From positions 2,468,501-2,532,500 of the forward strand of contig NC_019703.1 in assembly GCF_000317045.1 (NCBI RefSeq): a stretch of 64,000 nucleotides of DNA, in the 5' to 3' direction. Position numbers and translations under genes: made by a program. The notes below the pieces were generated by a model. It saw only the letters and a program-made list of their open reading frames with translations. It was not told the origin of the DNA and did not search any database. Below are positions 52,660 through 60,994 of the stretch, in pieces. This DNA comes from Geitlerinema sp. PCC 7407 (lineage in GTDB: Bacteria > Cyanobacteriota > Cyanobacteriia > PCC-7407). Numbering within the stretch: position 1 is the stretch's first letter; each line of letters begins with the position of its first letter.

Positions 52660-52697
52660 AAAAGCGGCCCAGCGACCGCACGCTGAACCGCTTTTTT
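52660..52697 (+). terminator. Intrinsic terminator of infC
   Basis: AAAAGCGG (52660-52667) pairs with CCGCTTTT (52688-52695), and inside it CAGCG (52670-52674) pairs with CGCTG (52681-52685). It ends in six T. It lies 73 bp after the infC stop. Confidence 0.88.
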
Positions 52698-52765
52698 GGT
52701 TTGTTCTCCTTCAGCCGCTGTGCGCAGCCGTCGCCCAAACCCTCCAGAGACGCTGCCCAGGCGCG

Positions 52766-55651
52766 CTAGGCAGAGGCGATCGTGACTCGGCCCTCCACGC
52801 GACCAAACTGAAGATAGTGCTGGAAGCCGCTGGCAAACGCGCCGCCGTCCACCGCCGCCGCCACATCCCCATAGCGCTGGAGATAATCCGCCTCACTAAA
52901 GCCCGCGCTGGGATTGCGGCCCTCGTACTGACCAAACTCCACGTAGTGCTCGAGGGCGTTCTCGAACACGCCACCCAAGATTGCCACCGCCACATCTCGG
53001 TAAGCGCCCAGGTAGTACGCCTCGTCAAAGAGCATCACCTGGGGACCGCGCCCTTCTGCCTGGCCGAACTGGAGATAGTGCTGGAAGCCGCTGACAAACA
53101 CGCCTCCCGTCACCGCATCCGCCACGTCTGGGTTGGCCGCGAGATAGGTCTGCTCATCAAACACCGCGCTGGGATCGCGGCCTTCTGTCTGGCCGAAGTA
53201 GAGATAGTGCTGGAAGCCGCTCTCGATCGCGCCGCTGGCCACCCCCGCTGCGATATCCGGGTTTTGGCTCAGGTAGTAGTCCTCATCATAGAGAACGCTC
53301 GGATCGCGGCCCTCCCGCTGCCCAAACAGCACAAAATGCTCATAGCCACTGCGAAACGTCCCGGCCCCCACCGCGGCCGCCACGTCTGGATTGCCGGACA
53401 AATAAAACGTTTCGTCAAACAGCTTCAGCAAAGGCAGCGGCGTCGCCGGGTTGGGCAGCACCGTCGTGGTGGTGGTCGTCGTGGTCGTTTGGGTGACCTG
53501 GGGCGCACCAAAATTAGTGCCAAACAGCACCAAATCTCGGAAGCTCACCGGAGCAGTGGTTTCCGTCGTCTGGGTCACCCCCAGGTACTGCGTCTGGAAG
53601 AAGGACTGCTCGAAGTTAACATTCGCCCCGCCCAGGTTGAAAAACTGGGTGTGCTGAACATAGTTGAAAAAGCCACTCACCAAGGGCGTCGCCCCAGGGG
53701 TCGGCAAGGGAGTCGGCAGCGGCGAAGGCCCCGGCAAGCTCCCCAGATCCTGGTAGGGCAGCAGGCCCGGATCGCGAATTTCAGCGCTGGCGGTGATGCG
53801 GGCCACGTCATTGGGATCGTTGGTCAGCGGTCCGGGGAACTGGATATTGCCGCCGCCCTCCAGCAGTTGGCGCGTGGTTTGCTGCTGGACGTTGTAGGGA
53901 TTATTCGCCGTGTTGTAGGCCACGACGGACCCTGCCAGGGTGATCGCCTGGGAGCCCGCCGCGAAGCCGCCCCCGTAGGCTCCTGCTTGGTTGTAGATGA
54001 CGTCGGTGTCGCTGATGTTGACCGGATAAGTGCTGGTCGCCACGAAGATGCCGCCTCCGAGGCCGCCACCCGCCGAGTCGTCCGCCCGATTTTCAGAAAA
54101 GGTGCTGCCGCTGATGGTGACGGGGGAGGCTTCGCCGAGCCACAGACCGCCGCCTTGCTGGAGGGCCAAGTTTTGGGAAAAGACCGTGTTGCGCAGGATG
54201 AGTTCGCTGTTGCCGTGGCGCAGGCCGCCGCCTAGGGCGTCCCCGCTGGCGTTGCGCACGACGGTGTTGCCCACGATGACGCTGTCTTCGACGGTGATGC
54301 GATCGGGCAGGTAGGCGTAGAGAAACAGGCCGCCGCCCTGGCCCGCGCCGATGTTGTCCTCGAAGCGGCTGGTGCGAATGGTGATGGTGCGGCCAATGGA
54401 GCCCACGGGCGCTGCTACGTTAGCCCCGTCGGTGAAGACGGCGCCGCCGTAGCCGCTGGTGGCGGCCCCTGCGGCACCGGGGGTGGTGTCATTGGCCAGA
54501 AACGTGGAGCCCTCGATCAGCAGCTGGCTACTGACGGAGTTGATGGCGCCGCCGTTGATGCCGCGGTTGCGGGTGAAGGTGCTGCCCTGGACGGTGAGAA
54601 TGCACTGGCTGTCGGTGGCGATCGCCCCGCCGCCCCGCTCCAGGTTCGCCAAGGAGCCATCGTTGCCGGTGAACTGGCTGTTGATGATGGTCGCCTGGGT
54701 GCGGAAGCTGATGTACACACCGCCGCCAAAGCCCGCCGAGCTGTTGTTGACCTGGGTGTTTTCGAGGGTGAGCACAGCGTTTTCGCCGGTCCAGATGCCG
54801 CCGCCCGCACCCGTCGCTTCATCAGCGCCGCTGACTCGGCCATTGGCCACGATCAGGTTGCGCAGGGTGGCGGTGGTGCCGCCCGTGATCTGGAAGACGC
54901 GGCTGGCGTTGTTGCCGCTGATGGTCAGGCCCGGAGCGCCAGCGCCGTCTAGGGTGAGGGTTTTATTAATCGTGAGCTGGCCGCTGGTCAGGGTGATGGT
55001 CTGGTTGGCCAGGGCCGGAGCAAACTGGATGGTGTCGCCGGACTGGGCGATCGCCAGGGTGTCTCGCAGAGAGCCCGGACCGCTGTCTGCGGTGCTGGTC
55101 ACCGTCAGCACCGCCATCAGACCCGGATAGCTGGCCATCGCTTCGGGCCGGAGAATCTGAGGGGCGATCGCCCCCGAGAGACGATCTTCGAGGTCCCAGT
55201 TGCCGCCGCGCGCTGCGCTGCCCGTCGGGCTCGTAGACGCAAAGACCTGCACGCCGAGGCGCGATCGCAACTCCTGCACAAAGGCCGAACCGAGGGCCGT
55301 CGCCGCCACGTTGCAGCCGTACAGCACCAGGACCGCTGAGGCCGTCGCCCGCTCGAAGCTCCGCCGCAGGCGATCGCCCCAGAACGCTTCATTCTCCAGG
55401 CTCAGGACCGACGTCCCCAAGAACAGCCGCCCCGGTGCTCCGTGGGAAAAGATATGCACAGCCTCGACCCGCTCCGCCTGGTCGAGGACCTCCGCAATCT
55501 GCTCAACACCATCGCGATCGGGCGTCAAAAATGTCACATGGCCCTTGGGCAAGAGTCCCTCGACCAAATGCTGAGGAGCGTCAAGGGCCGCATCAACAAA
55601 GACGAAGTGGGTGGAAGGATAGGAGTTCATCGGGTGCTGGGTGCTGAACAT
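52766..55651 (-). CDS. DUF4347 / parallel beta-helix / 5x repeat surface protein
   Basis: A 961-residue mosaic. Residues about 13-175 match DUF4347, a domain found at the front of large cyanobacterial adhesin-like proteins; it has His70 in HIFSHG and Cys113 in LYGCNVA, a His/Cys pair reminiscent of caspase-fold peptidases. Residues about 180-640 form a parallel beta-helix (many GGG-IxxxN turns such as GGGVYI, GGGLFLY, GGGLWLG). A Pro/Thr linker includes nine consecutive Thr. The C-terminus (about 740-958) holds five repeats of roughly 43-44 residues with the pattern FDExYYLxxNPDVA-AV-GxFxSGxxHYxxFGQ-EGR. No Sec signal is seen at either possible start (55651 or 55630). Surface display is likely from the family; export route unknown. 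Confidence 0.88.
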   Translation of the reverse strand: MFSTQHPMNSYPSTHFVFVDAALDAPQHLVEGLLPKGHVTFLTPDRDGVEQIAEVLDQAERVEAVHIFSHGAPGRLFLGTSVLSLENEAFWGDRLRRSFERATASAVLVLYGCNVAATALGSAFVQELRSRLGVQVFASTSPTGSAARGGNWDLEDRLSGAIAPQILRPEAMASYPGLMAVLTVTSTADSGPGSLRDTLAIAQSGDTIQFAPALANQTITLTSGQLTINKTLTLDGAGAPGLTISGNNASRVFQITGGTTATLRNLIVANGRVSGADEATGAGGGIWTGENAVLTLENTQVNNSSAGFGGGVYISFRTQATIINSQFTGNDGSLANLERGGGAIATDSQCILTVQGSTFTRNRGINGGAINSVSSQLLIEGSTFLANDTTPGAAGAATSGYGGAVFTDGANVAAPVGSIGRTITIRTSRFEDNIGAGQGGGLFLYAYLPDRITVEDSVIVGNTVVRNASGDALGGGLRHGNSELILRNTVFSQNLALQQGGGLWLGEASPVTISGSTFSENRADDSAGGGLGGGIFVATSTYPVNISDTDVIYNQAGAYGGGFAAGSQAITLAGSVVAYNTANNPYNVQQQTTRQLLEGGGNIQFPGPLTNDPNDVARITASAEIRDPGLLPYQDLGSLPGPSPLPTPLPTPGATPLVSGFFNYVQHTQFFNLGGANVNFEQSFFQTQYLGVTQTTETTAPVSFRDLVLFGTNFGAPQVTQTTTTTTTTTVLPNPATPLPLLKLFDETFYLSGNPDVAAAVGAGTFRSGYEHFVLFGQREGRDPSVLYDEDYYLSQNPDIAAGVASGAIESGFQHYLYFGQTEGRDPSAVFDEQTYLAANPDVADAVTGGVFVSGFQHYLQFGQAEGRGPQVMLFDEAYYLGAYRDVAVAILGGVFENALEHYVEFGQYEGRNPSAGFSEADYLQRYGDVAAAVDGGAFASGFQHYLQFGRVEGRVTIASA

Positions 55652-55752
55652 TGAGGTTGCTAGCTACCCTTACGAAGACGACAGAAATTGTCCGGAGTTC
55701 GAAGAAAAAATCCGTATTCCTACGTCTTCTGCAAATCCTGCCAAGATTTTTC

Positions 55753-55773
55753 AAAGAAGTTGACAGCTTCTTT
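55753..55773 (+). promoter_or_regulatory. Inverted repeat embracing a TTGACA box
   Basis: AAAGAAG (55753-55759) and CTTCTTT (55767-55773) are perfect complements flanking TTGACAG. TTGACA would be a -35 element for the rightward ATPase gene. TATAAA follows at 55777 but only 11 bp away, too close for a standard promoter. It lies about 130 bp ahead of the ATPase start. Operator is an inference. Confidence 0.35.
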
Positions 55774-55900
55774 GCGTATAAACCAGTAATTAATCGTAAG
55801 AATACGGGTTTTCACGGTGTCAGACGGCACCGCGCCGCCGAGGTCTGCCTCTAGCCCAGCAGCGGCCCTAGAATAGACTTCAGCGTGAGGAATATCTCTA

Positions 55901-57223
55901 GTGAGCGATCGCCTAACCCGGATCTACAACTCCTTCGATCCATCTCGTCCCCTGCCCGCTGGCGACCCCCAGTACATCGACTGCCGCGAGGTGCGGGGCG
56001 ACGAAGACATTGTCAGCGACCTCGGGAAGCGCATCCGCAACTCAGACCAGATGACCTACCAGCTCTACACCGGTCACCGAGGCAGCGGCAAGTCTACCGA
56101 GCTGCGACGCCTGCAAAAAAGCCTCGAAGAGCACGGGTTCTTTGTGGTGTATTTCGAGGCAGACGAAGAAGATATTGATCCCCAGAATGTCGAATATATC
56201 GATATTTTGCTGGCCTGCACCCGCCGATTTCTCAAGGAGATGCACACCCTCGGTGATGCTGGCCCCATCCGGCGCTGGCTCCAAGACCGCTGGCAAGAGC
56301 TCAAAGATCTGGCCCAGATGGAGCTATCGGTCGAAAAAATCAGCCTCGATCAGGCGCTCTCGGTCTTCACCAAGCTCACCGCCAGCATTCGCGCCGAGCC
56401 CTCCCAGCGCAGCAAGATCCGCGAAAAGGTGAATCCCCACACCACGACTCTGTTAGCGGCCCTGAATGAATTTATTGCCGATGCGCGCCAGCATCTCCCC
56501 AACGGCAAGACAAAGCTAGCCATGATCGTCGATAACCTCGACCGAATCCCCATTGATTTTCGGGACAATGGCCGCAGCAATCATGAAGAGATCTTTCTCG
56601 ATCGCAGCGAGCAGCTCCGGGGCCTGGACTGCCACATGGTCTACACGGTCCCCATTGCTCTGGTCTACTCCCGCTGGGCCAACGACGTACAAACTATCTA
56701 CGGCAAAACCCTGGTTCTCCCGATGGTGATGGTCCAGCATCTCACGGGCGGCCCGCACTCAGTGGGCTTGGGCAAGCTGCGAGAGGCGATTCAGGTGCGG
56801 GTGCAGCCCCACGCCGCCGATCTCGACCTGGAAACGGAGGTTTTCGACAGTGCAGAAACGCTGGAGCGGCTTTGTCTGGCCTGCGGCGGCCACATCCGGG
56901 AGCTGATGCAGATGATGCAGGAGGCGGTCAACCGGATCGATGAGCTGCCTATCACGGCAAAGGCGGTGCAACGGGCGATCGCGGAATTGCGCCAAGTCTA
57001 TCAGCGGGCTGTGGAGGAGTCGGAGTGGGAGCGCCTCGCCCAAGTTGCCCTCAGCCACAAAATCCCCAATGACAATGAGCATCGCGGCCTGCTCCAGCGG
57101 CGCTGCATTCTGGAGTATCGCTGTCTGGACGAGGAGGGCGAAATCCTAACGTGGTATGACGCCCATCCGCTGATATACAAGCTACCCAGGTTCGCGGAGG
57201 AACTCGCTAAACTAAAAGCATGA
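55901..57223 (+). CDS. P-loop ATPase, first gene of an ATPase-TPR module
   Basis: A 440-residue cytoplasmic NTPase. GTG start at 55901, with GAGG ten bases upstream. A lead region (IYNSFDPSRPLPAGDPQYIDCREVRGDEDI) precedes the intact Walker A GHRGSGKST (Gly58-Ser65), then VVYFEADEEDID. Walker B is KLAMIVDNLDRIP (Asp211, Asp214). A sensor-like strand CHMVYTVPIALVYS and a helical lid (ETLERLCLACGGHIRELMQMMQEAVNRI) follow. The layout is that of AAA+/STAND ATPases, such as Cdc6/Orc-like or pNACHT groups. The C-terminus (YRCLDEEGEILTWYDAHPLI) resembles a winged-helix end. It overlaps the next gene by four bases (ATGA). I do not recognise a named family; the pair may be a regulatory, conflict or defence module, which is inference. 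Confidence 0.85.
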   Translation: MSDRLTRIYNSFDPSRPLPAGDPQYIDCREVRGDEDIVSDLGKRIRNSDQMTYQLYTGHRGSGKSTELRRLQKSLEEHGFFVVYFEADEEDIDPQNVEYIDILLACTRRFLKEMHTLGDAGPIRRWLQDRWQELKDLAQMELSVEKISLDQALSVFTKLTASIRAEPSQRSKIREKVNPHTTTLLAALNEFIADARQHLPNGKTKLAMIVDNLDRIPIDFRDNGRSNHEEIFLDRSEQLRGLDCHMVYTVPIALVYSRWANDVQTIYGKTLVLPMVMVQHLTGGPHSVGLGKLREAIQVRVQPHAADLDLETEVFDSAETLERLCLACGGHIRELMQMMQEAVNRIDELPITAKAVQRAIAELRQVYQRAVEESEWERLAQVALSHKIPNDNEHRGLLQRRCILEYRCLDEEGEILTWYDAHPLIYKLPRFAEELAKLKA

Positions 57224-58737
57224 CGACAGATTCCTTTGACTGGGATGATGAGCTGCCTCCGGAGACTGAGGAGGAGGTCTATCGAGCACTGCTGCGGGCA
57301 CTGCGTCGCAAGCAGGGTTTTGGCCTGTTTTTTGTGCAGTGCACCCCAGCCCAAGGCAAAAAAATCGTTGCGAATCTGCGTCGAGACTTAGCCCAGCAGC
57401 GGATCGAGGAGATGCACCTCGAGGGTGAGGTTTTGACCCTCTATGATCGGTTGACTGCTCTGTGGAAAGCCCAGCCCTTTGATGTGCTGATCGTGGAGGG
57501 GCTGCAACATTCTCTCTACGCCTACGAAGATACAAAGCGCTTTAGCGGCTGGAGCAGCAGCGAAATTTATAACTACAGCTGGAAAGGGGTTCCCCAAATT
57601 TTGAACCACCTGAACCAGCAGCGCGAACGTCTACGCGATGAGTTTCCAGCGCGCTTTGTTTTCTTAGTGCCGCCTTTTGTGGTGGACTATTTCATCCAGC
57701 GCGCTGCGGATTTTCTGGACTGGCGATCGGGCCTTTTTCGCTTTCCCCGCGATCCCCAAGACGTCCTGAAAGAAGCTAAATTTTTAGTTGATGAGCATGA
57801 TTTTGAACAATACTTTAAGCTGAGTTTTCAAGAACGAGTTGCTAAAACCTTGGAACTCAAAACCTCTTTGCAAGCCCTAGAAGATTTATCAGATAGAGCC
57901 CCAACAACTCAAAGCATATCATTACTTCCTACACTAGATTACCAGGTCGATATTGCATTTGATCTCAGTCATCTCTTTATGCTAGAAGGAGATTATAAGA
58001 GCGTAATTACTAGTCTAAATAAAGTTTTGCATTTGAATCCAAACTCTTATTTAGCTTGGATCAATCGAGGAGTTGCTTTTAGCTATTTAGGTCAGTATGA
58101 AGATGCACTTGTTAGCTTTGGTAAAGCTATAAAGCTAGACTCTCATGATAGCGCAGCTTGCTTCAATCAAGGAGTTGCCCTTAGCCATTTAGGCCGATAT
58201 GAAGATGCACTTATCAGCTTTGATAAAGCCATAAAACTGGACCCGAATGATAGCGCAGCTTGGTTCAATCGAGGGTTTTCGCTTTACAGACTAGACCGCT
58301 ATGAAGATGCAGTTATTAGTTTTGACGATACATTACGCCTGAATTCAAATGACTATCTAGCCTGGACTATTCGAGGAATTTCTCTTGATACATTAGGATA
58401 TTATGAGGATGCGATTTTTAGCCTTGATAGTGCTTTGAAAATTAAATCAGATTTCCACATGGCCTGGATCGGCCGGGGAATTTCATTTGACAATCTAGGT
58501 CATTATGACGATGCAATTAGTAGTTACGAGAGATCTCTTGAATTAGATCCAGACTTTCACCCAATTTGGTTTTTAAAGGCTGGCTGCCATGGATTGCAAG
58601 CTCAGGCTGATTTGGCGATCGCCTCTCTACAAAAAGCGATCGCCCTCGACACTAAATATAAAGAGATGGCAAGAACCGATAGTGACTTTGATGCCATCCG
58701 AGAAGATGAGCGATTTCAGGCGCTACTGAGAGAATAA
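57220..58737 (+). CDS. Degenerate P-loop plus seven-TPR protein, second gene of the module
   Basis: A 505-residue protein translationally coupled to the ATPase gene. Its N-terminal 240 residues look like a decayed NTPase domain: GFGLFFVQCTPAQGKK stands where Walker A should be (CTPAQGKK at 41-48, lacking the Ser/Thr), VLIVEGL (89-95) replaces Walker B, and ARFVFLVPPFVVDYFI is a sensor-like strand. From about 243 to 480 there are seven consecutive 34-residue tetratricopeptide repeats (for example SYLAWINRGVAFSYLGQYED, DSAAWFNRGFSLYRLDRYED). The end, TDSDFDAIREDERFQALL, is a common TPR-protein terminus. The TPR half is AT-rich and has almost no HIP1, unlike the N-terminal half. TPRs probably sense or hold a protein partner for the ATPase. 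Confidence 0.85.
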   Translation: MTTDSFDWDDELPPETEEEVYRALLRALRRKQGFGLFFVQCTPAQGKKIVANLRRDLAQQRIEEMHLEGEVLTLYDRLTALWKAQPFDVLIVEGLQHSLYAYEDTKRFSGWSSSEIYNYSWKGVPQILNHLNQQRERLRDEFPARFVFLVPPFVVDYFIQRAADFLDWRSGLFRFPRDPQDVLKEAKFLVDEHDFEQYFKLSFQERVAKTLELKTSLQALEDLSDRAPTTQSISLLPTLDYQVDIAFDLSHLFMLEGDYKSVITSLNKVLHLNPNSYLAWINRGVAFSYLGQYEDALVSFGKAIKLDSHDSAACFNQGVALSHLGRYEDALISFDKAIKLDPNDSAAWFNRGFSLYRLDRYEDAVISFDDTLRLNSNDYLAWTIRGISLDTLGYYEDAIFSLDSALKIKSDFHMAWIGRGISFDNLGHYDDAISSYERSLELDPDFHPIWFLKAGCHGLQAQADLAIASLQKAIALDTKYKEMARTDSDFDAIREDERFQALLRE

Positions 58738-58882
58738 TCTTAACTAGCAGCCTGTAGTCGAGATTTAGACTTTGAGCTGGAGTCTAGAGGCATATCATAT
58801 CGAATGTGCCCTTGGCCCGGCGCGCAGCCACGGCGCAGTGTAGATCCAGCATAGAAGGCAGAGTATCGAGTATCACTCCGAG

Positions 58883-58920
58883 GCGTGCTGCAGGATCTTC
58901 AACGCGATCTGACAGCACGC
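58883..58920 (-). terminator. Hairpin downstream of the sulfate operon
   Basis: A perfect 8-bp stem, GCGTGCTG (58883-58890) and CAGCACGC (58913-58920), eight bases past the NIL gene stop on the minus strand. The loop is 22 bases and no T-run follows, so Rho-independent termination is uncertain. A weaker repeat, TAGACT/AGTCTA (58766-58786), follows the TPR gene. Confidence 0.45.
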
Positions 58921-58927
58921 CCGAGCA

Positions 58928-59209
58928 TCACCAAGTCTCCTCTGCTCCCGCCGACTCTCGCCAGATCTCTAGATCTAGATCATTTAAATAGAGCAATCCA
59001 CCCTGAATTTGATCAACCGTGCCGTTCAGTTCTAGATCAAACCATCCGTCATCTCGCGCATTGGAGCTGAGCAGCGCCGCCGCAATATTCACCGTCAAAC
59101 CGTGCTGGGTAATCAGATTGGAAATAATGGGCTCCTGCTGATACTGCTTGGGAATGCGCAGCCGAATGCGGGTATGACCGTGGCGATGGGTTTCTGCGGA
59201 AAAAGACAT
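58928..59209 (-). CDS. NIL-domain protein of the sulfate transport operon
   Basis: A 93-residue protein made of one NIL domain (RIRLRIPKQYQQEPIISNLITQHGLTVNIAAALL, then GWFDLELNGTVDQIQGGLLYL). NIL domains are ligand-binding ferredoxin-like folds known from the C-terminus of methionine ABC ATPases (MetN), where methionine inhibits transport. Start at the ATG at 59209: GGAGG lies five bases before it, and it follows the cysW stop by only 17 bp. A free-standing NIL protein here could bind a sulfur metabolite and tune the sulfate permease, an inference from the MetN case and from gene order. Confidence 0.87.
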   Translation of the reverse strand: MSFSAETHRHGHTRIRLRIPKQYQQEPIISNLITQHGLTVNIAAALLSSNARDDGWFDLELNGTVDQIQGGLLYLNDLDLEIWRESAGAEETW

Positions 59210-59226
59210 AGGGGCCTCCATTAGGC

Positions 59227-60084
59227 TTATTCGACATCATTGATCCGAGTTTTGCGTTCGAGGATTTCCTTGAGGACCAGCGTTACCACCGCCAGCAGCG
59301 CCAGCAGCACCGCCGCCGCGTAGGCAGACTGGGTTTGGTATTGTTTGTAGGCTTCCTCCACATACAGTGGCAGCGTTTGGGTTTTGCCGGAGATGCTGCC
59401 CGATACCACCGCCACCGCCCCAAACTCCCCCATGGCGCGGGCATTGGTCAAAATCAGCCCGTAGAGGAGACTCCAGCGGATCGAGGGTAGCGTCACGCGC
59501 CAAAAGGTCTGCCAGTCGCTGGCTCCTAGGGTTTTGGCAGCTTCCTCTTGGTCGTGGCCGATCTCTTCGAGGACGGGCAGCACCTCCCGCGCCACGAAAG
59601 GCAAGCTGACAAAGGACGTCGCCAGCACCATCCCCGGCAGCGCAAAGATAATGCGCACGCCTGCCTCGTCGAGGAATGGGCCAAACCAGCCGTTGCGGCC
59701 GTAGAGCAGCACCAGCATCAGGCCCGCCACCACCGGAGACACCGAGAAAGGCAGGTCGATCACGCTGATCAGCAGGGCACGGCCGGGAAAGCGGTGGCGG
59801 GCCAAGGCCCAGGCCGCGCACAGCCCAAAGACGGCGTTTAGGGGGACGGCGATCGCCGCCATCAAGACCGTCAGCTGAACGGCGATCGCGAAGTTGCGGT
59901 GGCGCAGCGTCTCCAGAAACGGCCCAACCCCGCCACGAAACGCCTCCACAAACACATTGAGCGCTGGTACAAAGAGCACAAGTCCCAAGTACAGCACCAC
60001 TCCGATGATCAGAGCGGGCTTGATCCAGGTCGCGGTCTCTGGCGGCTGAGTCAGCGAGCCGCGCCGAAATTCTCTAGGCGTCAT
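59227..60084 (-). CDS. cysW: Sulfate ABC transporter permease CysW
   Basis: A 285-residue inner-membrane permease with six hydrophobic helices. The cytoplasmic EAA loop that contacts the ATPase is present: [56 protein letters not shown] near the C-terminus is typical of CysW. It overlaps the preceding cysT gene by 11 bases and is followed by the NIL gene. With CysT it forms the membrane channel of the sulfate/thiosulfate importer. Confidence 0.94.
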   Translation of the reverse strand: MTPREFRRGSLTQPPETATWIKPALIIGVVLYLGLVLFVPALNVFVEAFRGGVGPFLETLRHRNFAIAVQLTVLMAAIAVPLNAVFGLCAAWALARHRFPGRALLISVIDLPFSVSPVVAGLMLVLLYGRNGWFGPFLDEAGVRIIFALPGMVLATSFVSLPFVAREVLPVLEEIGHDQEEAAKTLGASDWQTFWRVTLPSIRWSLLYGLILTNARAMGEFGAVAVVSGSISGKTQTLPLYVEEAYKQYQTQSAYAAAVLLALLAVVTLVLKEILERKTRINDVE

Positions 60085-60925
60085 AGCGTCGTCCCCAAGC
60101 TTGCAGCAAATTAATTCCCACCAGCACCACCAGCGACACTAGGAGCATCACCGAGCCAATCACCGTCGCCCCCGCGTAGTCATACTGCTCAAGCCGCTGG
60201 AAAATCAGCACCGGCGCAATCAAATCTTTGAAGGGAAGGTTGGCCGCAACGATCACGATGGAGCCGTATTCCCCGACGGCGCGGGAGAAACCGAGGGCCA
60301 CCCCGGTCAAAATGGCGGGCATCAGCGGCGGCAAGATCACGCGCCAAAAGGTCTGACCCCGAGACGCTCCCAGGCACCAGGCCGCCTCTTCAATTTCGGC
60401 CTCCAGTTCCTGGAGCACGGGCTGCACCGTCCGCACCACAAAGGGCAGCGAGATAAAGATCATCGCGACGCCCACCCCCAAGCGACTAAATGCCACCTTG
60501 ATCCCGAGGGGCGCAAGCAGGGAGCCGATCCAGCCATTGTCGCTGTAGACCGTGGCCAGGGTCAGGCCCGCCACCGCCGTCGGCAAGGCAAAGGGCAGGT
60601 CAATCGCAGCATCCAAAATGCGGCGCAGAGGAAAGTCATAGCGCACCAGCACCCAGGCCACCGCGACTCCGGCCACGCCATTGATCAAGGCGGTGACTAG
60701 GGCGGTAACAAAGGTGACTTCGTAGGCAGATAGGGCGATCGGATCTGTAGCGATGCGCCAGATCTGGGCAGGGGGGAGGGTGCTGGCCTTGATCAGCATG
60801 GCGGTCAGGGGCACCAGCAGCATCACCGTCAGGTAGAAGCCGGTCACCTGCCAGGGCCAGGAGAGCGAGAATTTCCGCGCGATCGCGCTGGGCGGCGACG
60901 CGCTCGCGGTTGAAGCGTGGGTCAT
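60074..60925 (-). CDS. cysT: Sulfate ABC transporter permease CysT
   Basis: A 283-residue permease homologous to CysT/CysU. It has six hydrophobic helices, the EAA loop [32 protein letters not shown], and [26 protein letters not shown], which is characteristic of Cys[38 protein letters not shown] matches the family C-terminal part. It overlaps cysW by 11 bases and follows sbpA by 69 bp on the same strand. Confidence 0.95.
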   Translation of the reverse strand: MTHASTASASPPSAIARKFSLSWPWQVTGFYLTVMLLVPLTAMLIKASTLPPAQIWRIATDPIALSAYEVTFVTALVTALINGVAGVAVAWVLVRYDFPLRRILDAAIDLPFALPTAVAGLTLATVYSDNGWIGSLLAPLGIKVAFSRLGVGVAMIFISLPFVVRTVQPVLQELEAEIEEAAWCLGASRGQTFWRVILPPLMPAILTGVALGFSRAVGEYGSIVIVAANLPFKDLIAPVLIFQRLEQYDYAGATVIGSVMLLVSLVVLVGINLLQAWGRRYDA

Positions 60926-60994
60926 GGGCGTTATTTCTCTGGTTCAGAGTCGAGGGGCGATGCGCAACAGGGAAGAAAAAGGGCGATCGCAGGC

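Noticed and set aside
52619-54235. Long open frame on the plus strand opposite the DUF4347 gene, over 500 codons
   Set aside because: It is antisense to a gene with clear domains and repeats. High-G+C third positions leave the opposite strand open by chance, and its translation shows no recognisable motifs.
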